Counted from the first letter of the stretch, positions 1-8,612 are shown. The stretch is DNA of 64,000 nucleotides from Flavihumibacter cheonanensis (GCF_022352215.1 NZ_JAKRWF010000002.1:434001-498000), one strand, 5' to 3'. A program made the numbers and translations. Notes: generated by a model from the letters alone, not told the origin.

Positions 1-258
1 ATCAATGGTGTAGGAGGGCCTTGGTAAATGAAACTCAATATCTGTAGCCCGCAGCCGGTCAATTCCCTGGATAGCAAGCTTTGCCAGATGCAGGCGGTGA
101 TATTCATTTAAAAGACCATTGGAAGGTTTGAAAGGGTTCTGAGGTGATACTACCAGCCAGACCTGTTGAAGATCAGTCTGATAGGCCATCTGATGGGCTA
201 CGATACAGTGGCCTGTATGAATGGGGTTGAAGGAACCGAAATACAAACCGATTTTCAT
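1..258 (-). CDS. nadD: Nicotinate-nucleotide adenylyltransferase NadD, 5' part (cut by window edge)
   Basis: The minus strand is open from an ATG at 258 to the window edge and gives 86 residues with no stop. The N-terminus MKIGLYFGSFNPIHTGH carries the nucleotidyltransferase motif GSFNPIHxGH at residues 8-17, with both histidines that bind the nucleotide phosphates. A later SPQNPFK stretch also fits NadD. The enzyme adenylates nicotinate mononucleotide with ATP to give deamido-NAD in the cytoplasm. It starts 8 bases after the feoA stop, so the two are probably co-transcribed. About 100 C-terminal residues should lie outside the window. The family assignment is strong; only the missing C-terminus limits it. 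Confidence 0.93.
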   Translation of the reverse strand, partial: MKIGLYFGSFNPIHTGHCIVAHQMAYQTDLQQVWLVVSPQNPFKPSNGLLNEYHRLHLAKLAIQGIDRLRATDIEFHLPRPSYTID

Positions 259-266
259 GATCTGTA

Positions 267-491
267 TTAAAGTTCTTCTACAAAAATATTACGCGCCTCA
301 TCCAGGCGGAGGCTCAGGTTATAACCTGAAACAGTAATTGCTATGGGATCACCCAAAGGTGCAATCTGTTCAATCCTGATTTTTTCACCAGGTACACATC
401 CCATTTCCATCAACTTGAGAAAAATTTCATTGTTCTCAAAACTCTTGATGACGACCGTACGGCCGATTCCTATTTCTGATAATCGTTTCAT
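267..491 (-). CDS. feoA: FeoA-domain protein (ferrous iron transport accessory)
   Basis: This 74-residue protein is a single FeoA/SH3-like domain. The family signature is visible in LKLMEMGCVPGEKI, then APLGDPIAI and a C-terminal SLRLDEA. FeoA is a small cytoplasmic partner of the FeoB Fe(II) transporter, but no feoB is present here. Upstream in-frame ATGs at 521 and 557 exist. The start at 491 (MKRLSEIGIG) was chosen because it gives the usual length of about 75 residues and is preceded by GGAGAAGGAAAT. The gene is divergent from ybeY, whose promoter element lies at 522-529, and is followed closely by nadD. Confidence 0.85.
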   Translation of the reverse strand: MKRLSEIGIGRTVVIKSFENNEIFLKLMEMGCVPGEKIRIEQIAPLGDPIAITVSGYNLSLRLDEARNIFVEEL

Positions 492-521
492 ATTTCCTTC
501 TCCAAAACTACGATCGGCCAT

Positions 522-529
522 TAAATTTG
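522..529 (+). promoter_or_regulatory. Bacteroidota -7 promoter element upstream of ybeY
   Basis: TAAATTTG is an exact match to the Bacteroidota primary-sigma -7 consensus TAnnTTTG. It ends 11 bases before the ybeY ATG. No clear -33 TTTG is visible at the usual spacing. Confidence 0.5.
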
Positions 530-540
530 TTTTACGAATT

Positions 541-990
541 ATGGAAATGATGCACAAAGCTACCGATAATATCTCCTTTCATTACCAGGCCTCCGGATTT
601 AAGTTCTCTAATAGAACCCAGCTAAAAACTTTCCTGGCCACCCTTTTCAAGCGGGAGAAAAAAGCACTGGAGGAACTCAATTATATCTTCTGTACCGATG
701 ATTACCTTTTGGAGATCAACCGGAGCTTTTTACAGCACGATTATTATACGGACATAATCAGCTTTGAATTAGCCGAAAAAAAGCAACCCTCCCAGGGAGA
801 AATCTATATCAGCATAGATCGGGTAAAGGAAAATGCCCGGGAAATAGGAGAATCTTTTCAGCGGGAGTTACACCGGGTAATCTTTCATGGAGCCTTACAC
901 CTCTGTGGATACCGCGACAAGTCCGCAAAAGAGACCACCTTAATGAGGGCTAAGGAAAATGAGTACCTGGATCTCTACTTTAATAACTGA
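541..990 (+). CDS. ybeY: Endoribonuclease YbeY (rRNA maturation factor)
   Basis: This 149-residue protein belongs to the YbeY/UPF0054 metalloprotease-fold family, which acts in 16S rRNA 3'-end maturation and ribosome quality control. Visible signatures are HDYYTDIISFEL in the middle and the zinc motif HGALHLCGYRD near the C-terminus. The classical motif is HxxxHxxxxxH; here the third ligand position is Asp instead of His, which I believe is common in this phylum. The reading frame is open further upstream, but the ATG at 541 follows the promoter element and gives family length. Its 3' end abuts a parS site. Confidence 0.9.
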   Translation: MEMMHKATDNISFHYQASGFKFSNRTQLKTFLATLFKREKKALEELNYIFCTDDYLLEINRSFLQHDYYTDIISFELAEKKQPSQGEIYISIDRVKENAREIGESFQRELHRVIFHGALHLCGYRDKSAKETTLMRAKENEYLDLYFNN

Positions 991-992
991 CT

Positions 993-1008
993 TGTTCCAC
1001 GTGGAACA
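993..1008. other. parS site 1 (ParB-binding palindrome)
   Basis: TGTTCCACGTGGAACA is a perfect 16-bp palindrome and matches the near-universal chromosomal parS consensus (TGTTNCACGTGNAACA). It lies 3 bases after the ybeY stop, at the start of a 551-base gene-free stretch (991-1541). That stretch also holds the second site, a pyrimidine-rich tract and the mnmG promoter; I see nothing else in it. ParB binds parS to nucleate the origin segregation complex. parA/parB are not in the window. Confidence 0.85.
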
Positions 1009-1387
1009 TAAAGAATAGACGGTTACTATTCTCCCTGAGTGAAAGTTAATTGCTTTACTTATTCATACTTCAGTGAATTTTTTTGAGCAGCGTTAATTCT
1101 TAAGGAATGAGTATCGGCCACTTCAAAAATAACTTGTGGTACTGAGGGGCCACTTAACTGGAAAGCAGGCCTGCTTTTTAATTCAGATCATGTAGTAAAA
1201 ATTCCTGTTCTTTTAGTCACCAAACATTGACTAGCAGATATTCTACCAATCCTTGAAATTTACCATATCAAAATAAGGATTTCATTGCCTGGGTTCCAGG
1301 TTATAAATTGACCATGATATAAGAGCTTGCCACGGTTTACTTTATAGTTCTTTCTTGAAGGAAGCCTCTCTTTTCATTCATTATACG

Positions 1388-1468
1388 TCCCCTTCCACCT
1401 TTTTCCCTCTTCCATTCCTCCTTTATCCATCCTCCCTTTCCTTTGTTTCCTCTACTATTTACCCCTCC
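1388..1468 (+). other. Pyrimidine-rich tract between the two parS sites
   Basis: Only 8 of 81 bases on the plus strand are purines; the rest are C and T runs. The tract ends at the second parS site. It has no coding potential on either strand and is too long to be a simple promoter feature. Its role is unknown. It could be a protein-loading or structural element of the partition locus, or just a biased spacer. Confidence 0.6.
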
Positions 1469-1483
1469 GTTCCACGTGGAACA
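1468..1483. other. parS site 2 (ParB-binding palindrome)
   Basis: CGTTCCACGTGGAACA contains the same 14-bp palindrome as site 1 (1469-1482), with one change in the outermost base. It is 475 bp from site 1 and 59 bp upstream of the mnmG start. Confidence 0.82.
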
Positions 1484-1516
1484 TCATATTAATAACCACT
1501 GCTTACCTGAACTCTG

Positions 1517-1524
1517 TATTTTTG
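1517..1524 (+). promoter_or_regulatory. -7 promoter element of mnmG
   Basis: TATTTTTG matches TAnnTTTG exactly and ends 17 bases before the mnmG ATG. It lies 34 bases downstream of parS site 2, so ParB binding could affect this promoter. Confidence 0.55.
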
Positions 1525-1541
1525 CACCTTAAATCATTTGA

Positions 1542-3410
1542 ATGTTTCCTGAGTACGATGTTATTGTTGTGGGAGCCGGACATGCGGGTTGTGAAGCAGC
1601 TGCAGCCGCAGCTAATATGGGTAGCTCGGTTTTACTGGTAACCATGAACATGCAAACCATTGCGCAAATGAGTTGCAATCCTGCCATGGGTGGTATAGCA
1701 AAGGGCCAGATAGTACGTGAAATAGATGCACTGGGTGGTTATTCTGGCATCGTAACAGATCGCTCTACTATTCAATTCCGAATGTTGAATCGTTCAAAGG
1801 GTCCTGCTATGTGGAGTCCCCGAGCTCAGAACGACCGCATGCTATTTGCTGCAACCTGGAGAGAACTGCTCGAACAAACCAAAAAGGTAGATTTCTACCA
1901 GGATATGGTAAAGGGTTTACTTATTAAAGATGGCAGAGCAACTGGAGTTATTACCGGTTTAGGACATTCCATCCATGCCAAAGCCGTGGTTGTTACCAGT
2001 GGGACATTTCTGAATGGAATCATTCATATCGGGGAAAAAACCTTTGGTGGAGGGAGAGTAGCAGAAAAAGCAGCTACTGGTATTACCGAACAACTCGTTG
2101 AACTGGGTTTTGAAGCAGATCGATTGAAAACTGGAACACCGCCCAGGATAGATGGAAGAAGCCTGGATTACTCTAAAATGGAAGAACAGAAAGGAGATGA
2201 AAAGATTGTTGGATTTAGCTATCTACCTCAACCCCTGGTAAAAGCAGCCGATCAAAGAAGTTGCTTTATTACCTATACCAATAACCAAACCCATGAATTG
2301 TTGAAAACAGGATTCGACAGAAGCCCCATGTTCACGGGAAGAATTGAAGGAGTTGGTCCCCGCTATTGTCCCAGTATTGAAGATAAAATCAATCGATTCG
2401 CAGACCGCGAAAGACACCAGATCTTTGTTGAACCAGAAGGATGGAATACAGTAGAGATATATGTGAATGGATTCTCCACGTCTCTACCAGAAGATGTTCA
2501 GTATAAAGCACTCACTTCAATTCCAGGTTTTGAAAAGGCGAAGATGTTTCGACCGGGTTATGCCATCGAATACGATTACTTTCCACCAACCCAGTTAACC
2601 TATAGCCTGGAAACTAAAAAAATTCAGAACCTGTTTTTTGCCGGGCAAATCAACGGAACTACCGGGTATGAAGAAGCTGCCTGCCAGGGTTTGATGGCAG
2701 GAATTAATGCGCATCTTAAAATCAACCATTCTGAACCGTTCATTCTAAAAAGAAGTGACGCCTATATAGGTGTATTGATAGATGACCTTATATCAAAAGG
2801 AACAGAGGAACCTTATCGCATGTTTACCAGCCGGGCAGAATTCCGAACCTTGTTACGCCAGGATAATGCTGACCTACGCCTCACTGAGGCTAGCTACAGA
2901 ATGGGACTAGCCAGCCAGGAAAGAATGGATGCGGTTCGATTGAAAAAGGAACAAACCGAACAAGTTAAAAAAACACTCCAGGAATTCTCTTTTGAACCAG
3001 CTGAAATTAATCCTTACCTGGAATCCATTCAATCGGCACCCATTCAACAAAAACAAAAAGCAGCACAAATGCTGCTGCGACCAAATATCAGTCTGGCAGA
3101 ATTAAGCAAGGCTGTACCAAGATTTGAATCTAATCTGATTACCTTCAGAACTGAAGCTATCGAACAAGCGGAGATTCAGTTAAAATATGATGTGTATATA
3201 GAAAAAGAAAAGGAACTGGTGGGTAGAATGAACCAGATGGAAAACCTGGAAATTCCGGATAGTTTTGATTATTCAAAAGTTGCAGCAATTAGTAATGAAG
3301 CCCGGGAGAAACTAAAAAGAATCAAACCCAGAACCCTTGGACAGGCCAGTAGAATCAGTGGAATTAATCCAAGTGATGTACAAATCCTGATGGTCTATAT
3401 GGGCAGATAA
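1542..3410 (+). CDS. mnmG: tRNA uridine-5-carboxymethylaminomethyl modification enzyme MnmG (GidA)
   Basis: This 622-residue protein has the usual MnmG length. It opens with the FAD-binding motif VVGAGHAGCEAA (residues 9-20) and contains the signatures VGPRYCPSIEDK and GQINGTTGYEEAACQG. The C-terminal helical domain ends in SDVQILMVYM. With MnmE it installs the cmnm5 group on wobble uridine 34 of certain tRNAs, using FAD and methylene-THF. In many bacteria gidA sits next to the origin and parAB, which agrees with the nearby parS pair and DnaA boxes. It is transcribed alone and ends at a strong bidirectional terminator. Confidence 0.97.
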   Translation: MFPEYDVIVVGAGHAGCEAAAAAANMGSSVLLVTMNMQTIAQMSCNPAMGGIAKGQIVREIDALGGYSGIVTDRSTIQFRMLNRSKGPAMWSPRAQNDRMLFAATWRELLEQTKKVDFYQDMVKGLLIKDGRATGVITGLGHSIHAKAVVVTSGTFLNGIIHIGEKTFGGGRVAEKAATGITEQLVELGFEADRLKTGTPPRIDGRSLDYSKMEEQKGDEKIVGFSYLPQPLVKAADQRSCFITYTNNQTHELLKTGFDRSPMFTGRIEGVGPRYCPSIEDKINRFADRERHQIFVEPEGWNTVEIYVNGFSTSLPEDVQYKALTSIPGFEKAKMFRPGYAIEYDYFPPTQLTYSLETKKIQNLFFAGQINGTTGYEEAACQGLMAGINAHLKINHSEPFILKRSDAYIGVLIDDLISKGTEEPYRMFTSRAEFRTLLRQDNADLRLTEASYRMGLASQERMDAVRLKKEQTEQVKKTLQEFSFEPAEINPYLESIQSAPIQQKQKAAQMLLRPNISLAELSKAVPRFESNLITFRTEAIEQAEIQLKYDVYIEKEKELVGRMNQMENLEIPDSFDYSKVAAISNEAREKLKRIKPRTLGQASRISGINPSDVQILMVYMGR

Positions 3411-3414
3411 ATGA

Positions 3415-3464
3415 AAAGGGCCTAATTAATATTATTTTTATTTTTCATATTAATTAGGCCCTTT
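3415..3464. terminator. Bidirectional terminator between mnmG and the helicase gene
   Basis: Perfect 18-base arms AAAGGGCCTAATTAATAT (3415-3432) and its reverse complement (3447-3464) flank a T-rich 14-base loop. The hairpin sits between two convergent genes and can stop both transcripts. Confidence 0.85.
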
Positions 3465-3479
3465 AAATGCATCATCTGT

Positions 3480-4610
3480 TTATACCAATTCAGCTTTCCT
3501 GACAGGAATTTTCTTTCCAATCAATTTCTCAATATCTTTCAAATAGGCGCGTTCAGTAGAATCACAGAGAGATAAAGCAAAACCATTACGACCCGCTCTG
3601 CCCGTACGTCCAATGCGGTGTACATAGGTTTCGGGAATATTAGGGATTTCAAAATTGACAACAAAGCTTAGTTCATCAATATCTATTCCGCGGGCCGCAA
3701 TATCTGTTGCGACTAATGCAGTAATTTTTCCTTCTTTGAATTCAGACAAAGCACGTTGCCTTGCACCCTGGGTTTTATCCCCATGAATCGCAGCAGAACT
3801 GATTCCTGATCTGTGAAGGAATTTGGATAGTTTATCTGCTCCGTATTTTGTTCGCGTAAAAATCAATACACGGTCCGTATCCTCTTCTTTTAGAATAGGG
3901 ATCAAAACATCCTTCTTGGAATCCTTATCCAGGAACAATATTTCCTGGCGAACCAGTTCCGTCGTTGATGATACAGGATGAACAGCAACTGTTTCGGGTT
4001 GAACCAGCATACTATCAGCCAGCCTTTTGATTTCAGTGGGCATGGTGGCTGAGAAGAATAATGTTTGTCTTTTAACAGGTAACATCCGAACGATCCGCTT
4101 GACATCATGTACAAAGCCCATATCCAGCATCCTGTCGGCCTCATCCAGCACAAAGTAGCGGATGGTATCCAATGATAGTAAACCTTGCTGTACCAGGTCT
4201 AATAATCGTCCTGGCGTGGCAACCAGGATATCCACACCACGATTCAATTCCTGAACCTGCGGAACCTGTGATACCCCACCAAAAAGGGCAACACTTCGGA
4301 AAGGAAGATATTTTCCATAATCCCTGAAACTTTCCAGCACCTGGATGGCCAATTCCCGGGTAGGAGTTAAAACCAATACCTGGATGCCCCTAGCTTTAGT
4401 TGCATTCTTCCTGTCTTCTTCCATTAATTCCAAAACCGGAATGGCAAATCCTGCTGTTTTCCCGGTTCCCGTCTGGGCACAACCCAACAGGTCTTTACGT
4501 TGACGAATAATGGGAATAGCTTTACTCTGAATAGGGGTGGGGTTAGTATAACCCAAATCATTCAGCGCTCTTTGAATAGAGCCTGAAATAGCTAATTGCG
4601 AAAAACTCAC
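3480..4610 (-). CDS. DEAD-box ATP-dependent RNA helicase (RhlE-like)
   Basis: This 376-residue protein has the full helicase core: Q motif (NPTPIQSKAIP), Walker A AQTGTGKT, PTRELAIQ, TPGR, DEAD (VLDEADRMLDMGF), SAT, and motif VI HRIGRTGRAGR. The protein ends almost directly after the second RecA domain, so the long basic C-terminal tail of many RhlE/CsdA relatives is absent. Such enzymes unwind RNA in ribosome assembly and RNA decay, often under cold stress. A -7 promoter element 116 bases upstream predicts a long 5' leader, as seen for cold-shock helicase mRNAs. The exact orthology (RhlE, DeaD or RhlB) is not settled by motifs alone. Confidence 0.93.
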   Translation of the reverse strand: MSFSQLAISGSIQRALNDLGYTNPTPIQSKAIPIIRQRKDLLGCAQTGTGKTAGFAIPVLELMEEDRKNATKARGIQVLVLTPTRELAIQVLESFRDYGKYLPFRSVALFGGVSQVPQVQELNRGVDILVATPGRLLDLVQQGLLSLDTIRYFVLDEADRMLDMGFVHDVKRIVRMLPVKRQTLFFSATMPTEIKRLADSMLVQPETVAVHPVSSTTELVRQEILFLDKDSKKDVLIPILKEEDTDRVLIFTRTKYGADKLSKFLHRSGISSAAIHGDKTQGARQRALSEFKEGKITALVATDIAARGIDIDELSFVVNFEIPNIPETYVHRIGRTGRAGRNGFALSLCDSTERAYLKDIEKLIGKKIPVRKAELV

Positions 4611-4726
4611 GATAAAATTTTTAAATAAAAAATGAAGGCTAACTCAAGCCAGTGGCGTCTTAGAAACGAAACAACCAGCACGAGTAGGAGAAGAATTCGC
4701 AATAGCGGCTACGAGAATAAGAAATG

Positions 4727-4734
4727 CAAAGGTA
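4727..4734 (-). promoter_or_regulatory. -7 promoter element of the DEAD-box helicase, with long leader
   Basis: The minus strand reads TACCTTTG, an exact TAnnTTTG match. It lies 116 bases before the helicase ATG (4610). The intervening 4611-4726 has no ORF and would form a 5' untranslated leader of about 110 bases. Confidence 0.5.
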
Positions 4735-4769
4735 TCAATTAACAGCGGATTAAGCTGTTAAATTTAAAA

Positions 4770-5786
4770 TTAACCCCCTAATCCGGCAGCTTTACTGATT
4801 TCCAGCATCCGATCAATTGGTTTTTTAGCAGCCAGTCGTAATTGCTCATCCATTAGAATTTCAGGAGTTTCATATTCCATACACAAATACAATTTCTCCA
4901 GGGTGTTAAGTTTCATATACGGACAATCATTGCACGCGCAACTGTTATCAGGAGGGGCAGGTATAAAGGTTTTACCCGGACTAGCTTTTTGCATCTGATG
5001 CAGGATGCCTGTTTCAGTGGCCACGATATAGGCAGATGATGCATCCTGCTGTGTGTATTTCAACAATTGGGTGGTACTTCCAATAAAATCAGCTATCTGT
5101 AGCAGGGGTTCCTCACATTCCGGATGTGCAATCAACTTTGCTTCTGGATGACGCACTTTCAATTTGGTAATTTTTTCCAAACTAAAGATTTCATGCACCA
5201 TACAGGCGCCATCCCACAAAACCATATTTCTTCCTGATTTCTTATTCAGATAAGCTCCTAAATTTTTATCAGGCGCAAAAATGATCGGTTGATCAGCCGG
5301 TAAACTTTCAATGATCTTTTCTGCATTACTGCTGGTGCAAATGATGTCACTCAGCGCTTTAATATCAGCAGTACAGTTGATGTAAGAAATCACGATATGA
5401 TTGGGGTGTTGCTCTTTAAATGCACGAAACCTCTCAGCTGGTGCTGAATCAGCCAGTGAACATCCAGCATTTAAATCAGGCAGTAATACCTTCTTTGTTG
5501 GGTTTAAAATTTTAGCAGTTTCGGCCATAAAATGAACCCCGGCAAAAACGATGATATCAGCAGTTGTCTTTTCTGCTTGCTGCGCAAGACCCAGGCTATC
5601 CCCAATATAATCCGCTACATCCTGAATATCCGGCTCCTGGTAATAATGCGCCAGGAGAATCGCATTCTTTTCTTTTTTAAGGCGTTCAATCTCATGGAAT
5701 AAATCCAGCGTGGGGTCAATTTCTATATCCAGAAAGCCAACACGGGATACATTTTTTCTCGCTTCTTCCATGTTAATAACTGCCAT
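4770..5786 (-). CDS. nadA: Quinolinate synthase NadA
   Basis: NadA condenses iminoaspartate with dihydroxyacetone phosphate to quinolinate, the first committed product of de novo NAD synthesis, using an oxygen-sensitive [4Fe-4S] cluster. The 338-residue sequence shows [20 protein letters not shown] near the N-terminus, [11 protein letters not shown] (first cluster cysteine), GACMVHE (second) and [14 protein letters not shown] (third). Length and motif order are normal. No nadB or nadC is adjacent. It is divergent from ppiD across the origin candidate, so it would be transcribed away from the origin. Confidence 0.96.
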   Translation of the reverse strand: MAVINMEEARKNVSRVGFLDIEIDPTLDLFHEIERLKKEKNAILLAHYYQEPDIQDVADYIGDSLGLAQQAEKTTADIIVFAGVHFMAETAKILNPTKKVLLPDLNAGCSLADSAPAERFRAFKEQHPNHIVISYINCTADIKALSDIICTSSNAEKIIESLPADQPIIFAPDKNLGAYLNKKSGRNMVLWDGACMVHEIFSLEKITKLKVRHPEAKLIAHPECEEPLLQIADFIGSTTQLLKYTQQDASSAYIVATETGILHQMQKASPGKTFIPAPPDNSCACNDCPYMKLNTLEKLYLCMEYETPEILMDEQLRLAAKKPIDRMLEISKAAGLGG

Positions 5787-6366
5787 AGTATATAATATAT
5801 AATATTTTTAAAAAAATAACCTATTACTATTAGGGCTGTGGATATGGGGATAATATCTTTTAAATAAGTTGGAAATCTCAATATCATCAGCTTATCCACA
5901 GCTTTCCACATCTTACAAACCTACTGAATTCGGTTGATCATCGCAGTTTAGCCTGCTTATTCACAACAGTGGATTTCTATACCACTGTATAACAAAACTA
6001 CTACCTTCCTGTTAGTTCAGATTGAATAAATAAGCACTTGTTCCACTTCTGCCGAATCAATTTTACCCATGCCCTTACTTATTCAAAATCTATCCCCGAT
6101 TTAAAATTTCCAAAACCCGGCTTTTCCACCGATTTTTAAAGAGATCCACAAATACCTGTGAGTTTTAGTTTCACGATCCACGATTTATCGGTGAAAATAT
6201 GATTGGATATGCATTTTCATTGTTGAAAAAGGGGTAAAATCTGTGAAACAATTTGAAAAATTAATATACATTAAGTTTTTAATGTATTACGACCAATTCA
6301 TTCCGGTTGTACGACCGGATAGGTCTGAAAGGTAGAATTGAAGCGTATTTCCGGCTTTTTCCACAA
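5787..6366. other. Candidate chromosomal replication origin (oriC)
   Basis: This gene-free region between divergent nadA and ppiD starts with a nearly pure A/T block (5788-5820) that could be a DNA unwinding element. It holds DnaA-box-like 9-mers. TTATCCACA at 5892-5900 is exact. One-mismatch copies are TTATTCACA at 5957-5965, ATATCCACA on the minus strand at 5837-5845 and TTTTCCACA at 6357-6365. Weaker copies are at 5902-5910, 6122-6130 and 6142-6150. Two parS sites and mnmG lie within 5 kb on one side and dnaN about 5 kb on the other. dnaA itself is not in the window. The call rests on box clustering and context. Confidence 0.62.
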
Positions 6367-6397
6367 TTTGTTCATAAGTTGGAATTCCTTATTTTCG
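6367..6397 (+). promoter_or_regulatory. Probable promoter of ppiD
   Basis: TTTG at 6367-6370 is followed after 19 bases by TATTTTCG (6390-6397), one base off TAnnTTTG. This is the classical Bacteroidota -33/-7 spacing. The TTTG overlaps the edge of a DnaA-box-like sequence (6357-6365). Confidence 0.45.
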
Positions 6398-6443
6398 CTC
6401 CTCATTTTTTGAGTATAATATAATAGTATAATTAAATCGCACC

Positions 6444-8555
6444 ATGTCGATCATTCAAAACATCAGGGATAAGGCAGCCTGGCTTGTATTTATCATTATC
6501 GCGTTGAGTTTGCTTGGCTTTTTATTAATGGATTCTGTTTCAGGCGCCCGGGGTCGTGGAATCTTTGGTGGCAATCAAACTTCGCTTGGATCTGTAAACG
6601 GACAGGAAATTGATTATGTGGAGTTTCAGAAAAGATTGCAACTGCAGGAAAGTCAATTACAGCAGCAGGGTTATCCCATCAACGAAATGATGCGGCAAAA
6701 TATCCAGGAACAGGTTTGGAATCAGTTCATTGAAGAAAATGTTCTGGAAAACGAATTCAAAAAATTGGGATTGGCCGTAAGTAGCCAGGAATTAAATGAT
6801 ATTCTGTTCGGAGATAATCCTCCTGCTGATTTTCGCCAGCAGTTCACCAATGAAAATGGACAGTACGATGCGAATAAAGCCAAACAGGCAGTAGATGCTC
6901 TGAAAAAGCAGAAGAATGATCCGATGGCTAAAAATTTCACGGAGCAATACCTGCCTGCTCTCGCCAATTTCCGGCTTCGGGAAAAGTATACTGCCTTATT
7001 GGCCAATACTTATTACATTCCAAAATGGATGGCGGAAAAAACAGCTGCTGAAAACAGCCAGATTGCTGCTATCAAATTTGTAGCTGTACCATATAACACA
7101 ATCAGCGATAGCCTTCCCGAGGTAAAAGTTACCGATGAAGATATCACTGCATATATTTCTAAAAGAAAAGAAGAATTCAAGCAGGAAGCTTCCCGCAGCA
7201 TCAGCTATGTAAGTTTCAGTGCAGCTCCTACAACAGAGGACACAGCTGCAGTTCGTACCAACCTGGAAAACCTTCGCGAAGAATTCAGAAATGCCAGCGA
7301 TGCTGCCCAGTTTCTTACCAGGAACAATAGCGATGTTCCCTATTTTGACGGATATGTCCTGAAATCAAGATTACAGGTTCCAAATGCTGATACCATTCGG
7401 GAGCTTCCGGATGGAGCTGTTTACGGCCCATATATAGATGGTGGAAATTATGTAGTGGCTAAAATGCTGGGTAAACGCAGTCTCCCTGACAGTGTTAAAT
7501 GTCGCCATATCTTAATCAGTACGCAAACCAATACAGATAGTGTTGCCAAATCCCGAATTGATTCAATCGTTGGAGCTATCCGTGGAGGAGCCAGCTTTGC
7601 AGCCATGGCTGCACAATTCAGCGAAGATCCTGGAAGCAAAGACAACGGTGGTGAATATGATTTTGGTAGCCAGCAGATGGGTAATCTTGCCAAAGAATTC
7701 GCTGATTTCATTTTCTATGGTTCTACCGGCGAGAAAAAAGTTGTAAAAACTGATTTTGGTTACCACTATATAGAGGTATTAAATCAGAAAGGTTTTGAAC
7801 AAGCATACAAAGTAGCATACCTGAGCCGTCCTATTATGGCCAGTCAGCAAACGGAGAACACAGCTTCCGGTGCTGCTAACCAGTTTGCCGGAGAAAGCAG
7901 AAATGCAAAATCCTTTGACGAGAACGCAAACAAAAAAAATCTAACCAAGCTGATCGCCCAGGAAATCAAAGCAAATGATATCATGATTCCCGGACTTGGC
8001 TCTAGTCGCCAGTTGGTTCGTTGGGTAAATGAAGCATCTATCGGAGAGGTTTCTGAACCATTCAATATTGAGGATAAATATATTGTTGCGGTTCTTACAG
8101 AAATCAACAAGGAAGGTTTGATGTCGCCCGTGAAAGCCCGTGCGCTTGTTGAATTCCAGGTACGCAACCAGAAAAAAGCAGAAGTTATTAAAAAGAAAAT
8201 CGGAACTTCCAATACGCTGGATGCGGTAGCCGCTGCTACACAACAATCGGTATTGAGTGCTGATAGCGTTAAATTCTCTTCTCCCTTTATTCCAAATGTT
8301 GGGCAGGAACCTAAAGTGATCGGAGCTGCTTTTAACAAGGCCTATCAATCAGCAGTTTCTGCACCCATCGCAGGAAACGGAGCAGTGTTTGTTTTGAAAA
8401 CCGAGTCTGTTTCAGCAGTATCAGATGGTGGATTGAATGCTGAAGAGCAGCGCAAAATGATGATGCAGCAAATGCGTCAGTCAGCCGGTTTCCGCGCAGT
8501 TGACGCTCTTCGCAAAGCAGCTACTGTAAAAGACGAACGTGCCAAAGTGCTCTGA
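6444..8555 (+). CDS. ppiD: PpiD/SurA-type peptidylprolyl isomerase, membrane anchored
   Basis: This 703-residue protein has one N-terminal membrane segment (about residues 13-32, AWLVFIIIALSLLGFLL), followed by a SurA/PpiD-type N-terminal chaperone region. A PpiC-type rotamase domain at about residues 350-455 contains CRHILI, FSEDPGS, GGEYDFG and FGYHYIEVL. A second, degenerate rotamase-like region follows. It should act as a periplasmic folding factor for outer-membrane and secreted proteins, anchored in the inner membrane. Length and architecture match Bacteroidota PpiD homologues. It is a single gene with its own promoter and terminator. Confidence 0.9.
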   Translation: MSIIQNIRDKAAWLVFIIIALSLLGFLLMDSVSGARGRGIFGGNQTSLGSVNGQEIDYVEFQKRLQLQESQLQQQGYPINEMMRQNIQEQVWNQFIEENVLENEFKKLGLAVSSQELNDILFGDNPPADFRQQFTNENGQYDANKAKQAVDALKKQKNDPMAKNFTEQYLPALANFRLREKYTALLANTYYIPKWMAEKTAAENSQIAAIKFVAVPYNTISDSLPEVKVTDEDITAYISKRKEEFKQEASRSISYVSFSAAPTTEDTAAVRTNLENLREEFRNASDAAQFLTRNNSDVPYFDGYVLKSRLQVPNADTIRELPDGAVYGPYIDGGNYVVAKMLGKRSLPDSVKCRHILISTQTNTDSVAKSRIDSIVGAIRGGASFAAMAAQFSEDPGSKDNGGEYDFGSQQMGNLAKEFADFIFYGSTGEKKVVKTDFGYHYIEVLNQKGFEQAYKVAYLSRPIMASQQTENTASGAANQFAGESRNAKSFDENANKKNLTKLIAQEIKANDIMIPGLGSSRQLVRWVNEASIGEVSEPFNIEDKYIVAVLTEINKEGLMSPVKARALVEFQVRNQKKAEVIKKKIGTSNTLDAVAAATQQSVLSADSVKFSSPFIPNVGQEPKVIGAAFNKAYQSAVSAPIAGNGAVFVLKTESVSAVSDGGLNAEEQRKMMMQQMRQSAGFRAVDALRKAATVKDERAKVL

Positions 8556-8575
8556 GCATTGCGTTAAATATATAC

Positions 8576-8606
8576 AAGGGGATGCTTTCGGGTATCCCCT
8601 TTTTTA
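8576..8606 (+). terminator. Rho-independent terminator of ppiD
   Basis: AAGGGGAT (8576-8583) pairs with ATCCCCTT (8594-8601) around a short loop and is followed by a T run. Confidence 0.85.
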
Positions 8607-8612
8607 ATTTAC

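Noticed and set aside
5787-6366. Intergenic region as a possible small RNA or riboswitch for nadA
   Set aside because: No conserved NAD-related riboswitch structure was recognised; the DnaA-box pattern explains the sequence better.
7844-8348. Long open frames on the minus strand inside ppiD
   Set aside because: They are antisense to a well-supported protein, have no recognisable domain, and lack promoter or conserved start; treated as shadows.
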